DNA from: Chloroflexota bacterium
GTDB taxonomy: Bacteria; Chloroflexota; Anaerolineae; Anaerolineales; Villigracilaceae
NCBI GenBank assembly: GCA_013152325.1
Contig: JAADGN010000118.1
Coordinates: 1 to 56,121 of the forward strand
Reading direction: 5' to 3'
DNA: 56,121 nucleotides
Positions 33,505 to 42,234 of this stretch are shown here, piece after piece. Under the pieces are notes generated by a model that was not told the DNA's origin, made no database searches, and saw only the letters and a program-made list of their open reading frames with translations. The translations under genes were made by a program, and so were the position numbers. How positions within the stretch are numbered: position 1 is the stretch's first letter; the number at the start of each line of letters is the position of its first letter.

Positions 33505-35042
33505 TCTGACTCCTCCTCTAGGATTGCAGTGAGTTCTTCCAGTTCGCGCTTCTGCTCCTCGATCCCGGCCTTTGCGTTCAGTTTCCGCTCGGTAGCCAGT
33601 TCATGTGACCAGTATCCCTTTTCCTGGAAGAGGTCGTACAGTCTCCAAATCATAAAGAGCGCCAGCGCAACCAGGACGAGCGCCAGGCCAATGTCGGTTA
33701 GCAGCATTGTCCAGTTGACGATCGTCTGTTGTTCTGCTTCGGTGACGAACAGACGCTTCATCGAGAAAATCGTCACCGAACCGAAAGCCAGGTCTGACAT
33801 AATGATGACAGTCCAGCCAAACCATTTGCGGACTTTGCCCTTCAAACCGGAGAGATCGGCGAAGTAGAACAGGATGATTGTGGCGATCAGCCCGGAGAGA
33901 ATGTGCCAGTGGCCGGTCAGGGTAATACGTTCCTCCCGGTGCGGCCAGACACGGAAGATTTCTTCCAGTTTGATGGCCAGGAAGATGCCCACGCCGCTGA
34001 CGGTGAAGTTCATGAAGACCATTTGCCAGCCCGGCCCAAATTTGAGCGGGTCGTGCAGCAAGGCTTTGAATTTTTGCCAGCCGTTGGGGTTTTTGATGCC
34101 CAGCTCGGCGATTCGATCTTTGATCAGTTTGTCCCACGAGTAGATCACGTACATCAGAGCGGCCAGCATGACGAAAACCGAGCCGAAATAGATGGTTATG
34201 TGCGCCCACTCCAGCCAAACCACGGACAAGGCTCCAATTGTGATAATGATCGTGCCGGAGATCATCAGCGGCATGGCGATTTTTTGGAGGATGCCTTTGA
34301 ATTTCATCCAGCGGCCTACGATCAAGGTGATGGCCACGGCAATCAGGGTCAACATAATGTGCAGGTGACCGATGATGGCTTTTTGCAGGACGGTCTTGTT
34401 GGGGGTGCGGATCAGGTCTTCGGCCAAAAAGGTCTCGTGACCGTTGCCCCAGTAGGATCCGGTTACTGCGCCAAAAGTGGCTGAGAGCAGTGTGGCGACG
34501 GCCATCACGAAGAAGGCCATCCGTTCCAGGTCAACGCCTTTTTTGGTATGTGTGAAAGGGGAGTCTTTTTCCAGCCGGTACTCTTTCTTCCAGGGCCAGA
34601 GCGCGGCTGCCAGCAGGATGCCGGCGAAGAAGACCAGCGACTGCCCGAGGAGAAACAGGCCGTGAAAAGCGAAATTATGTCCCCAGTAAGCGAACAGCAG
34701 ACCGAAGATGACTGCTGTCAGGTAGCCAACGGTGATCGTGGCGTTGATGACTACCTGCTCGTAGCGTTTCATGGGCAGCATTTCGGTCATAAAGTACACT
34801 TCGATGGTGATGACGGTCATGGCGATGGTGTGGTAGAGCATGATGATGCGGCCTTCGCGTTCGGCTTGCACCAGTTTCATCCCCAGCACCTTTACCGTTA
34901 TGTCCCTGATGCCCCATTCCACCATCGGACCGGAGAGCGTGCCCCAAATAGCTGTTATCAGAGCGATCACCGCGATCGCTACGAGTGTCAGGCCTCTGGT
35001 GGAGCGAAAGAGGTAATTGAACCGTTTTGCTAGTGCCTTCAT
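33501..35042 (-). CDS. 12-helix membrane protein with threefold His repeat, possible divergent heme-copper oxidase subunit I
   Basis: 513 residues from ATG 35042 (GGAGG 8 bases upstream). Twelve predicted helices. His71 (TM2), His226/His228 (IIGHLHIML, TM6) and His378/His380 (TGHWHILSG, TM10) recur every four helices, and each outer His is followed at exactly +21 by Lys (Lys92, Lys249, Lys401). Units 2 and 3 also share KG-x3-K. Heme-copper oxidase subunit I has the same 3 x 4 helix pseudo-symmetry with heme ligands on TM2, 6 and 10, but the TM7 His-His copper ligands are not seen here. Other His: 122, 127, 202, 281. The C-terminus is a charged coiled tail. Function unknown. Confidence 0.75.
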   Translation of the reverse strand: MKALAKRFNYLFRSTRGLTLVAIAVIALITAIWGTLSGPMVEWGIRDITVKVLGMKLVQAEREGRIIMLYHTIAMTVITIEVYFMTEMLPMKRYEQVVINATITVGYLTAVIFGLLFAYWGHNFAFHGLFLLGQSLVFFAGILLAAALWPWKKEYRLEKDSPFTHTKKGVDLERMAFFVMAVATLLSATFGAVTGSYWGNGHETFLAEDLIRTPNKTVLQKAIIGHLHIMLTLIAVAITLIVGRWMKFKGILQKIAMPLMISGTIIITIGALSVVWLEWAHITIYFGSVFVMLAALMYVIYSWDKLIKDRIAELGIKNPNGWQKFKALLHDPLKFGPGWQMVFMNFTVSGVGIFLAIKLEEIFRVWPHREERITLTGHWHILSGLIATIILFYFADLSGLKGKVRKWFGWTVIIMSDLAFGSVTIFSMKRLFVTEAEQQTIVNWTMLLTDIGLALVLVALALFMIWRLYDLFQEKGYWSHELATERKLNAKAGIEEQKRELEELTAILEEESE

Positions 35043-35082
35043 AGAGGGTACCTCCAAAATTTTTTACGGGTTCAGTAATAGG

Positions 35083-35130
35083 CTGACCCGCATTGTGCTA
35101 TTTTCAAAAATATATCACAAAGCGGGTCAG
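35083..35130. other. Stem-loop between the first and second genes of the cluster
   Basis: CTGACCCGC pairs with GCGGGTCAG, extended by TTGTG/CACAA after one mismatch. The loop of 18 is A/T-rich. There is no T-run. Possibly an RNA processing or expression-balancing element, since the first gene is separated from the second by 124 bases. Confidence 0.55.
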
Positions 35131-35166
35131 TGGTCTTTGCATAAAAGCAAATCCTGGCGAGTCTAT

Positions 35167-35775
35167 TTAGGCCTTGATATCCTTGACGAAGCCCCAGGCG
35201 AAAGCCAGGGTCATAAGCAGCAGAAGGGGAGCCAGGATGGTGAAGACAAAGTCGGCGCTGAAGAACAGAAGCTGTGAACCGACCGAGAGGAATGCCAGGG
35301 CAATGCCGCCCAACCCGATCAACACACCGCCGATGCCGACCCACCAGAAGCCCTTGACCTCTTTGTTGGCAAAGAATGGCCCCAGGAAGATGACCAGCCC
35401 GGCCACACCGTGGAAGAGCGGTACAGCGAGCTTCTTGAGCGGCGACCCTGTGAAGCTGGTGATGGCAATTGCCAGGAAGCCGATCAGGGCAAACCATTTG
35501 AAGGATTTTTTCCAGGCCGGGAAGAATTGCTCGGCAAGGCCCATGGAGATGCCCAGCGGGATCAAGCTGGCTACGGTCAGCACGTAGGGGGAGGCCAGGA
35601 TGCCATAGCCCAGGAAGATGAGCAGCAGGCCGGAAACCAGCAGCACGACAAAACCCATCATGTAGTAAATGTCATAAATGGCTTTGTTCTTGCTGTAGCG
35701 GCCATAGAATTGCCAGGCCAGGTACAGGGCCACCAGGCCGGTGATAAGTAGAACGATTTTGTCGAACATGTGCAT
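35167..35775 (-). CDS. Six- to seven-helix membrane protein, first gene of the heme O synthase cluster
   Basis: 202 residues, AAAGGAG before the ATG. Nearly all membrane-embedded. It shares with the 30970-31575 protein the segments FHGVAGLVIF (His122), WVGIGGVLIGLGGIALAFL and LAPLLLLMT, so the operon begins and ends with paralogues. No family recognised. The promoter with the CRP/FNR-type site lies just upstream and presumably drives all five genes to 30970. Confidence 0.75.
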   Translation of the reverse strand: MHMFDKIVLLITGLVALYLAWQFYGRYSKNKAIYDIYYMMGFVVLLVSGLLLIFLGYGILASPYVLTVASLIPLGISMGLAEQFFPAWKKSFKWFALIGFLAIAITSFTGSPLKKLAVPLFHGVAGLVIFLGPFFANKEVKGFWWVGIGGVLIGLGGIALAFLSVGSQLLFFSADFVFTILAPLLLLMTLAFAWGFVKDIKA

Positions 35776-35846
35776 TCTCCTTTTGAGTGTAGGGTAGAAG
35801 GCTTGTACTTTAGATACTATGACGGAACAACAAGCGCTGTGAGTGA

Positions 35847-35852
35847 ATTATC
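35847..35852 (-). promoter_or_regulatory. -10 box of the membrane-protein/heme O synthase operon
   Basis: GATAAT on the minus strand. Its centre is exactly 32 bases from the centre of the CRP/FNR-type palindrome, which puts that palindrome at about -41.5, the class II activator position. Predicted transcription start near 35840, about 65 bases before the first ATG. Confidence 0.6.
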
Positions 35853-35870
35853 GCACATTCGAGGCGGCAA

Positions 35871-35892
35871 TTCTGTGACATTTGTCACAGAA
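35871..35892. promoter_or_regulatory. Perfect CRP/FNR-family binding palindrome
   Basis: 22-bp inverted repeat with 10-base arms TTCTGTGACA and TGTCACAGAA around TT. The core is TGTGA-N6-TCACA, the consensus of the CRP branch; FNR proper prefers TTGAT-N4-ATCAA. Expected to recruit a redox, gas or cAMP sensor of this family to the operon starting at 35775. Confidence 0.8.
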
Positions 35893-35935
35893 TTTTTCTG
35901 CATGCCCGTTTTCTGCCCAGCGACGGACAGGCGGG

Positions 35936-35978
35936 ATAGAAAAATGGGTGTGGGATCGTATGTTTCCACACCCATTTT
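35936..35978 (-). terminator. Rho-independent terminator after the adaptor gene
   Basis: AAAATGGGTGTGG (35941-35953) and CCACACCCATTTT (35966-35978) form a 13-bp stem. On the minus strand it is followed by a T-run. It ends the MacAB-like operon 48 bases after the adaptor stop. Confidence 0.85.
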
Positions 35979-36025
35979 AGGGTATCTTCCTGGGCTGGTT
36001 TTTGCCCGGGATCGTGCAGTGTTTC

Positions 36026-37195
36026 TTACTCAGGCTGGAACGTGGCCTCGACCGTCATGCCCCAGCGCAGACGGGGATCGCTGTCGTTCAGATGGATCTT
36101 GACGGTGTAAAGGATGTCGCCGGCCTGGGCTTTGAAGGATTGGCTGATGTTCTCAACCGTTCCAGACAGGACGAGGTCGGGCAGCGCATCGGGGATGATC
36201 TCGACGGCCTGTCCCTCGCTGATTTTGACCACTTCCAGTTCGGTCAGGTCGCTGGTTTCCACGTACCAGGTCTTGAAATCGGCCAGTTGCACAGCCCATG
36301 TTTCCGGGCCGACCAGTTGCCCGACTTTGACGTTGATGTCGGCGACCGCGCCTGTGAAAGGCGCTTTCAACTCGTAATTGGCGAGGATATTTTCAGCCGC
36401 GGCGACCTGCGCCTGCGCGTTTGCCAGACGGGCGTCCAGCAGGGCTTTCTGGTCGGGGTCCAGCCCGGCTTCGGCCATGGCTTCGTATTTGCGTTTGGCC
36501 TCGGCCTCGGCGGAGAGCGCCGCATCCAGCGCCGCACGGACAGCGTCCTGCTCGCGTTGTGCTTCTTCCAGTTTGCGGACAGCTTCGTTGTAATCTTCCT
36601 GGGCTTTTTCCAGGTCATCTTCGGCATTCTTGCGCTTCGGATTATCCTTGTCCAGGTCTTTGTATTTGTCGAGGGTATCCTGGGCGTCATTCAGGTCTTC
36701 TTGCCTGTCCTTGATTTTTGCCTCGGCGTCGTCGATTTTGTCCCGGATGTTGTCGGTGTTCAGCGCTTCCCATTTGCGCCCGGCCTGGGCGCGCACGATC
36801 TGCGCGTTCAGGTAGGCCTGCCATGCATCGGCGGTCGCCAGTCCGCCCGTGCGGACGAATTCGTCGTAGGCTTGTTGGGCGCTGGTCAATTCGAGCTGGG
36901 CGGCCCGCAGGGCGGCCTCGGCTTGTTCCTTGTCGGCCAGGCGGATGAGCACGTCGCCTTTTTCGACGGAGTCCCCCGCCGATACCAGGATGTCGGCCAC
37001 GGTGCCGCGCACCGCAAAGGACAGATACACCTCTTGCGCGGGGACGATATGCCCCTCCGCCACGACGTATTCGGGCGGCAGGGCGGTCATCGCTTCGGGC
37101 GTCGGGGTCGCCTGGCTGCCGCAGGCTGTCAGCGCCCAGGCCAGCAGGATGACCACAAACAGAACTATTGGGAATTCACTCCGCATTTTTTTCAT
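36026..37195 (-). CDS. Periplasmic-adaptor-like (HlyD/MacA family) lipoprotein
   Basis: 389 residues. Signal peptide with ALTAC lipobox (Cys25). The order is barrel half (EGHIVPAQEVYLSFAVRGTV), lipoyl-like half, a long heptad-rich coiled-coil hairpin (about 95-265, many Glu/Lys/Ala), second lipoyl half (NYELKAPFTGAVADINVKVG) and C-terminal barrel, as in MacA. In a one-membrane envelope such adaptors deliver or present substrates to the FtsX-type permease. Co-directional with the permease and ATPases upstream. Substrate could be a lipid, peptide or drug. Confidence 0.85.
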   Translation of the reverse strand: MKKMRSEFPIVLFVVILLAWALTACGSQATPTPEAMTALPPEYVVAEGHIVPAQEVYLSFAVRGTVADILVSAGDSVEKGDVLIRLADKEQAEAALRAAQLELTSAQQAYDEFVRTGGLATADAWQAYLNAQIVRAQAGRKWEALNTDNIRDKIDDAEAKIKDRQEDLNDAQDTLDKYKDLDKDNPKRKNAEDDLEKAQEDYNEAVRKLEEAQREQDAVRAALDAALSAEAEAKRKYEAMAEAGLDPDQKALLDARLANAQAQVAAAENILANYELKAPFTGAVADINVKVGQLVGPETWAVQLADFKTWYVETSDLTELEVVKISEGQAVEIIPDALPDLVLSGTVENISQSFKAQAGDILYTVKIHLNDSDPRLRWGMTVEATFQPE

Positions 37196-37245
37196 TGTTC
37201 ACCTTCTTTTTGAGAATGCCGTCTATCTGGCAGTCGTTCGTTTTT

Positions 37246-39678
37246 TTATTCATACGCCAGCACTTCGCGGATGGTCAGCCGCGCCGCGTTGCGGGCCGGC
37301 AGTGCGCTGGCCAACACAGACAGGATGACGACCAGCACCATCCAGATGATGAAGCCGGTTGGCGTAAAGATGACCTCGATGGGCGTGCTGAAGACGGCCA
37401 GGCTGACGATGGTCGCCAGCAGGTACGTGAAGGGGATGGACAGCAGCGCGCCCAGCACCCACGAGATCAGCCCGATCAACATCCCCTCGGCGATGACCAT
37501 CCGCATCACTTCGCGGTCTACCGCGCCGATGGCGCGCATGATGCCGATCTCGCGCGTCCGCTCCAGCACGTTCATGCTCATCGTGCCGGCCAGCCCCATC
37601 GAGCCGACCGTGGCCGTCAGCAGCGCCATGATCAACAGGAACGCCACCAGGATATCCAGGCTTTCGACCGCCGCGTCCAGCGTCGAAAGGCCGGGCTTCG
37701 CCTCCCGCAGGTGGAATCCGTTGTCGCGGAAGAACGCGTCCACCTTTTCGGCCATCATTTCCTGGTACGGCCGGTCGTGCCGCTCGGTGACGATATAGTA
37801 CGAGTAGGCGCGGTTCGCCAGGTTTTGGTCGAGAGAAATATACTCGTACGGCGCGTAGGCCAGCAGTCGCTGGCTGCCGACGAACTTGAAAATGCCGACG
37901 ACCTGCCACGCTTCGTCCTGCCGGTTGATGCGCAAGGTCAGGTTGTCGCCGACCCGCAGATCGGGGAACAGGTCCAGAATGGCGTCGCTGACGGCCAGCT
38001 TCTTTTTGTCGTCGGGATGCAGCCAGCGGCCAGCCACCAAAATTGGCGAGACCAGCTCGCTTTCTGCGGGCGGGGCCAGGATGCTCATGTTGTCGGCTGT
38101 CGAGCCGTCCGGGTACAAGATCTCTGCATTGGCGAAAGCCCAGCCCTCCACGGTCACCACGCCCGGCACCTGCGCCGCGTACTGCTTCACCTCGTTCAGG
38201 CGGTAGGGGCGGTCGAAATCGAGCGTCACGTCGGCCAAAAAATAATTGCCAATCGCGTTGATGTAGTCGTGCAGCGTCACCCGCACGTTGAAGACCGAAA
38301 TGAAAATCGCGCCGCCCATCGTCAATGTGAACAGGGTCAGCGCCAGGCGTCCCCGGCGGCGGAACGTGTTTCTCAAGGAGATCAAAAGGGGACGTGGAAT
38401 CTGGATGCCGCGCCGGTTGAGCATTTGCGTGAACCGGAGTTGCAGCCGCTCCAGGCGCGATTCCCGTTTCGCGCCCCCTTCAGCCTGGTCGCCCGTTCCC
38501 TGGACCAGATTCCCGCTGATGGCTTTCAACACCGTCACCCGCGAGCCGTTGATGATGGGCACAAATCCGGCCACCAGCGGGACCAATAAGCCGATGGCGA
38601 TTTGAATGACCAACGCGATGGGGACGATGCGATACCCTTGCAGGGAAAAACTCATCTCATCGGCGGTGTAGCGCGCCAGGGCATACGCGCCCTGTCCGCC
38701 GAGGGGCACGGCGATCAGCAGGGCCAGCGCGCTGAAGGACAGGATCAGCGCCAGGTACATGCCGAAGATCTGCCGGTCGCGCGCGCCGACCAGTTTCATC
38801 ACGCCGATATGCCGCAGGTGCTGGTTGAGCAGCGCGCTCAACGTGTTGGCGATCAGCGAACTGGAGAGGAAGACGATCAGCACCCCCAGCGCCATCAGGA
38901 TGCCCAAGATCGCGTTGACCGTCGCCGCCAGGGGATGTTCGTGGGTCTTCGAGCGCCAGGTGCTGTGGACAGCGTGGCCGCTCTTTTCGATCTTGTCCTT
39001 CAAGGCTGTGGCGACTGCCCGGATGTGGGTATCATCATCCTGGCCGCTGTCTACGATGGCGTAGACGCGATTGTAGTTCTCCGGCTGGTGCAGCGCGGGC
39101 AGGGTGCTCATCGTGATATAGGCCGCGGGCGGGGCCAGAAAGTCGTCCATGTTGGTGGCCGGGTCGCGTACCGTGCCGACCAGTTGCAGCCTTTTGATGG
39201 TCCCGTCGGACAGTTGGAATTCGAGTACGTCGCCCACCTGTGCGTCGACTTTGTCCAGCACGTCGCGGTCCACGATGACTTCGTTTTTGCCGAGCGCGCC
39301 TGTTTCGCCGATGGCGGTCAGTTGGTTGATTTCGATCTCTTCGAAATCCTGCACGGCGACGATGTTGAGCATCGTCCACTGTGTGCCGCCCACCGAGCGG
39401 ACGCGCATCCCGAAAACGCGGCGGCCTTCGGCGTTGGCAATGCCCTCGAAATTTTGGATGGCGTTCAGGAAGTCGTCGTCGAAATCGTCCATGCGGATTT
39501 CGATGTTGGCCGGATGGCTGGCGGCGTAACCAGCGCTCATATCGTTGGAAATGATGACATAAGCCCCGGCGATGACGCCGACAGCCAGCACCCCGACCGC
39601 GATCGAGCTGACGACCAGGATTGTACGGGCGATATTGTCTACCAGGTCAGAAAGTACTTTTCGCCAACGAGGGCGCAT
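37246..39678 (-). CDS. MacB/FtsX-type ABC transporter permease
   Basis: 810 residues. It has an N-terminal helix (ILVVSSIAVGVLAVGVIAG), a large extracytoplasmic MacB periplasmic domain (about 45-270), and helices near 275-390. A second extracytoplasmic domain (about 455-665) and a final FtsX core follow, with NVLERTREIGIMRAIGA and the closing LPARNAARLTIREVL. This duplicated two-core layout is that of lipoprotein or antimicrobial-peptide type exporters. It depends on separate ATPases, two of which are encoded just upstream. Confidence 0.88.
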   Translation of the reverse strand: MRPRWRKVLSDLVDNIARTILVVSSIAVGVLAVGVIAGAYVIISNDMSAGYAASHPANIEIRMDDFDDDFLNAIQNFEGIANAEGRRVFGMRVRSVGGTQWTMLNIVAVQDFEEIEINQLTAIGETGALGKNEVIVDRDVLDKVDAQVGDVLEFQLSDGTIKRLQLVGTVRDPATNMDDFLAPPAAYITMSTLPALHQPENYNRVYAIVDSGQDDDTHIRAVATALKDKIEKSGHAVHSTWRSKTHEHPLAATVNAILGILMALGVLIVFLSSSLIANTLSALLNQHLRHIGVMKLVGARDRQIFGMYLALILSFSALALLIAVPLGGQGAYALARYTADEMSFSLQGYRIVPIALVIQIAIGLLVPLVAGFVPIINGSRVTVLKAISGNLVQGTGDQAEGGAKRESRLERLQLRFTQMLNRRGIQIPRPLLISLRNTFRRRGRLALTLFTLTMGGAIFISVFNVRVTLHDYINAIGNYFLADVTLDFDRPYRLNEVKQYAAQVPGVVTVEGWAFANAEILYPDGSTADNMSILAPPAESELVSPILVAGRWLHPDDKKKLAVSDAILDLFPDLRVGDNLTLRINRQDEAWQVVGIFKFVGSQRLLAYAPYEYISLDQNLANRAYSYYIVTERHDRPYQEMMAEKVDAFFRDNGFHLREAKPGLSTLDAAVESLDILVAFLLIMALLTATVGSMGLAGTMSMNVLERTREIGIMRAIGAVDREVMRMVIAEGMLIGLISWVLGALLSIPFTYLLATIVSLAVFSTPIEVIFTPTGFIIWMVLVVILSVLASALPARNAARLTIREVLAYE

Positions 39679-39700
39679 GTCTTGCTCCGTTTTTGCCTTT

Positions 39701-40852
39701 TTACCTGAACCAACGCCGACGTTTTCGCCGGTCGCTGGTGCGGTTCTCTTCCAGCCGACTCTGGATGATGCGCGTCATCGCTTCGCTGGTCAGCGGGGAT
39801 ACGTTCATCAGCCAGTTGAAATCATCGCGTGAGAGCGCCAGCAGTTCGACCGGCCCCTCCGGCGTGACGCGCACGCTGGCGATGGACTTGCCGCCGCGCG
39901 TCAGTTCGATTTCGCCGAAGAACTCCCCGGGGCCGAGCCGGGCGATGATGGTATCGTCGGCTTTGCGCCCTTCGAGGACAACTTCCACCTGCCCGCTGGC
40001 GATCATGAAGAATTTGTCCACCGGCTGTTTGCGCTGGATGATGGTCTGGTTCGGGGGAACGGTACGATGCTCCACCTTGCGGCTCAGTTCGCGCATCAGC
40101 CGGTGGGAGAGCAGCGGCAGCGCCTTGGCGATGGTCTCGTCCACCAGTTCGCCGTCGGAGATGATGATGGTGCGCGAGGTGCGCCGGGTCATCGAGGGAT
40201 CGTGGGTGACCATGACGATGGTCTTGCCGCGCTGTGCGAGCTCATCGAACAGGTCGATGATGTGCCCGGCGGCGCGCGAGTCCAGGTTGCCGGTCGGCTC
40301 GTCCGCGACCAGGATCGGCGCGTTCGTGGACAGGGCGCGGGCGATGGCCGCGCTCTGCTGCTGCCCGGTCGAAACGGCCAGCGGGAGTTTGTGGGCCTGT
40401 TTTTCCAGCCCGACCAACTCGAGCAGTTCCATGGCGCGCTGCGGCCGTTCGTCGAAAGCGTACATGTTCACGTAGTCCATGGGGAGCATGACGTTTTCGA
40501 GCAGGCTCAACATGGGCAGCAACTGGAAGAACTGGAAGACGATGCCCAGGTTGCGCCCGCGCCACAGGGAACGCTCGCTCTCGGTCATGGCGTAAATGTC
40601 CACGTTGTCGACGACGACCTGCCCGGAAGTGGGGTGGTCTATGCCGGTCAGCATGTTGAGCAGGGTGGATTTGCCGCTGCCCGACTTGCCGACGATGGAG
40701 ACGAATTCGCCGCGCTGCAGGGTCAGGTCGATGCCTTTAAGTACGGTAAATTCTCCGGCGGCGTTCTTGAAGGTCTTGACGATCCCCCGCATTTGGATGA
40801 TGGCATCCGCCTGTTCGACGGCGGGCAGGACGGGGGGCGTTTGACTCGTCAT
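39701..40852 (-). CDS. ABC exporter ATPase fused to a cyclic-nucleotide-binding-like domain
   Basis: 383 residues from ATG 40852, overlapping the previous ATPase stop by 4 bases; longer readings run antiparallel to no family. ABC part: Walker A GKSGSGKST (55-63), unusual signature VSTGQQQSAAIARAL, Walker B ILVADEP (180-186), as in MacB/LolD ATPases. From about 258 to 365 follows a CAP_ED beta-roll (FFMIASGQVEVVL, PGEFFGEIEL). The phosphate-cassette Arg is not obvious (KSIAS in place of R-x-A-T), so nucleotide binding is uncertain. The fusion suggests allosteric control of export. Confidence 0.85.
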   Translation of the reverse strand: MTSQTPPVLPAVEQADAIIQMRGIVKTFKNAAGEFTVLKGIDLTLQRGEFVSIVGKSGSGKSTLLNMLTGIDHPTSGQVVVDNVDIYAMTESERSLWRGRNLGIVFQFFQLLPMLSLLENVMLPMDYVNMYAFDERPQRAMELLELVGLEKQAHKLPLAVSTGQQQSAAIARALSTNAPILVADEPTGNLDSRAAGHIIDLFDELAQRGKTIVMVTHDPSMTRRTSRTIIISDGELVDETIAKALPLLSHRLMRELSRKVEHRTVPPNQTIIQRKQPVDKFFMIASGQVEVVLEGRKADDTIIARLGPGEFFGEIELTRGGKSIASVRVTPEGPVELLALSRDDFNWLMNVSPLTSEAMTRIIQSRLEENRTSDRRKRRRWFR

Positions 40853-41580
40853 GCGTTCGCCTCCTCCGTCACGAGTTCGCCGTCCGCAATTCTCAGATAA
40901 CGGGAGAAGCGCGGCATCAACCCGTGATCGTGGGTGACCATGAGGATGGTTTTGCCCGTCTCGACCAGGCGTTCGAACAGGTCGAAGATATTGTCGGCGG
41001 TGACCGAATCCAGGCTGCCGGTCGGTTCGTCCGCGACGATGACCGGCGGGTCGTTTGCCAGGGCGCGCGCGATGGCGACGCGTTGCTGCTGTCCGCCGGA
41101 GATAAAGGTCGGGAGTTTGTAGGCGTGGTCTTCCAGTTCGACCATTTCCAGCAGTTCGAGGGCGCGCTGGCGGCTCTCGCGCGGGCGATACAGACCGCAC
41201 AGGTCCATGGGCAGCATCACGTTTTGCACCAGGGTCAGCATGGGCAGCAACTGGAAGGATTGGAAGATCACGCCCAGCGTGCGCCCGCGCCACAGGGCCA
41301 GGTCGTTTTCGTCGAGTTCGTGGACGGAGACGGCGCGCCCGTTCGTTTGCACGATGACCTCGCCGGAGGTCAGGTGGTCTACGCCGGTGATCATGTTGAG
41401 CAGGGTGGACTTCCCCGCGCCCGATTTGCCGAGGATGCCCAGGAATTCTCCGGCCTGGACGGTCAGGCTGACGCCTTTCAGCGCGGTGAAACTGCCTGCT
41501 GCGCTGACGTAGGTTTTGACCGCCTCGCGCAGTTCGATCAGCGGCGGGTTGGAGGAAGAGGGTGGAGGGGCGGGGGACAT
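40849..41580 (-). CDS. ABC exporter ATPase, MacB/LolD-like
   Basis: 243 residues from ATG 41580. Walker [17 protein letters not shown], signature [16 protein letters not shown], Walker [13 protein letters not shown], all canonical. A paralogue of the following ATPase but without the C-terminal extra domain. The two may form a heterodimer or serve alternative states of the 810-residue permease. The first gene after tetR, with an 11-base gap. Confidence 0.9.
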   Translation of the reverse strand: MSPAPPPSSSNPPLIELREAVKTYVSAAGSFTALKGVSLTVQAGEFLGILGKSGAGKSTLLNMITGVDHLTSGEVIVQTNGRAVSVHELDENDLALWRGRTLGVIFQSFQLLPMLTLVQNVMLPMDLCGLYRPRESRQRALELLEMVELEDHAYKLPTFISGGQQQRVAIARALANDPPVIVADEPTGSLDSVTADNIFDLFERLVETGKTILMVTHDHGLMPRFSRYLRIADGELVTEEANA

Positions 41581-41591
41581 GGTGTCGTTGT

Positions 41592-42185
41592 TCAGTTGGC
41601 GCCTGCCTGCGTGATGGCCTGCCAGGTGGGATGCATGATCAGGTTGGCAAAGATGCTGCCCATGCGTTTGGGCGAATAGGGCATGTCGTTTTCCAGCCAC
41701 CAGCGTATCAGCGCAAAGGTCGCATCGACGAGATGGTTGGCGGCAATGGCCACGGGGATGTGGTCGTCCGCCAGCCCGGAGAAGAAATCCTCCGCCTGTT
41801 GACGGGCGTTGTTGATGACCGGCTCCAGGCAGAAGCGGACGCCGCGCTCCAGCAGCAGCACGCGGAAAATGTCGCTGTTTTCCCGGATATATTTGAAGAG
41901 GATTTCGCCGTTCTCCTCCGGGTAGACTCCCAAATTGGCTTGACCGCTTCCGTTCAACGGGATTTTGAGCAGTTCGTCGAGTTCGTCCAGGCTGGCTTGG
42001 GCGACGTCCACCAATAGTTCATCGATGCCGGAGTAATGCCGGAAGTAGGTCCGGTAGCCGACGTCTGCCCGCTCGGTCACGTCCTGGATGGTGATGTGGT
42101 CGTACCCTTTTTCCAGCGCGACGGCGATGAGGGCCTGGCCGAGCAATTTTTGTGTTCTGCGGACGCGGCGGTCGGTTTCTTCCAT
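41592..42185 (-). CDS. TetR-family transcriptional regulator
   Basis: 197 residues. The N-terminal helix-turn-helix is near residues 27-46 (ITIQDVTERADVGYRTYFRHY), followed by an all-helical ligand/dimer domain ending in WLENDMPYSPKRMG. First gene of the export operon and presumably its repressor, with a symmetric operator overlapping its -10 box. Ligand unknown, probably the exported compound or a membrane stress signal. Confidence 0.88.
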   Translation of the reverse strand: MEETDRRVRRTQKLLGQALIAVALEKGYDHITIQDVTERADVGYRTYFRHYSGIDELLVDVAQASLDELDELLKIPLNGSGQANLGVYPEENGEILFKYIRENSDIFRVLLLERGVRFCLEPVINNARQQAEDFFSGLADDHIPVAIAANHLVDATFALIRWWLENDMPYSPKRMGSIFANLIMHPTWQAITQAGAN

Positions 42186-42234
42186 CTTTGGTTTCCTGTG
42201 GTCTCCCTGATCTGGAGTTGGCAGTTTGTGTGCG

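Noticed and set aside
35083-35130. Stem-loop as terminator after the 35167-35775 gene
   Set aside because: No T-run follows on the minus strand and the remaining operon genes lack another promoter, so read-through is assumed.
36002-37213. Antisense frame opposite the adaptor gene, apparently membrane-like
   Set aside because: Leu/Val/Phe richness is the complement of Glu/Lys/Ala-rich coiled-coil codons. No start context.
40853-41293. N-terminal extension of the ATPase/cNMP fusion protein
   Set aside because: The extra 147 codons overlap the preceding ATPase gene in another frame and read as Arg/Pro/His-rich noise. The start at 40852 overlaps by ATGA and begins a proper ABC domain.
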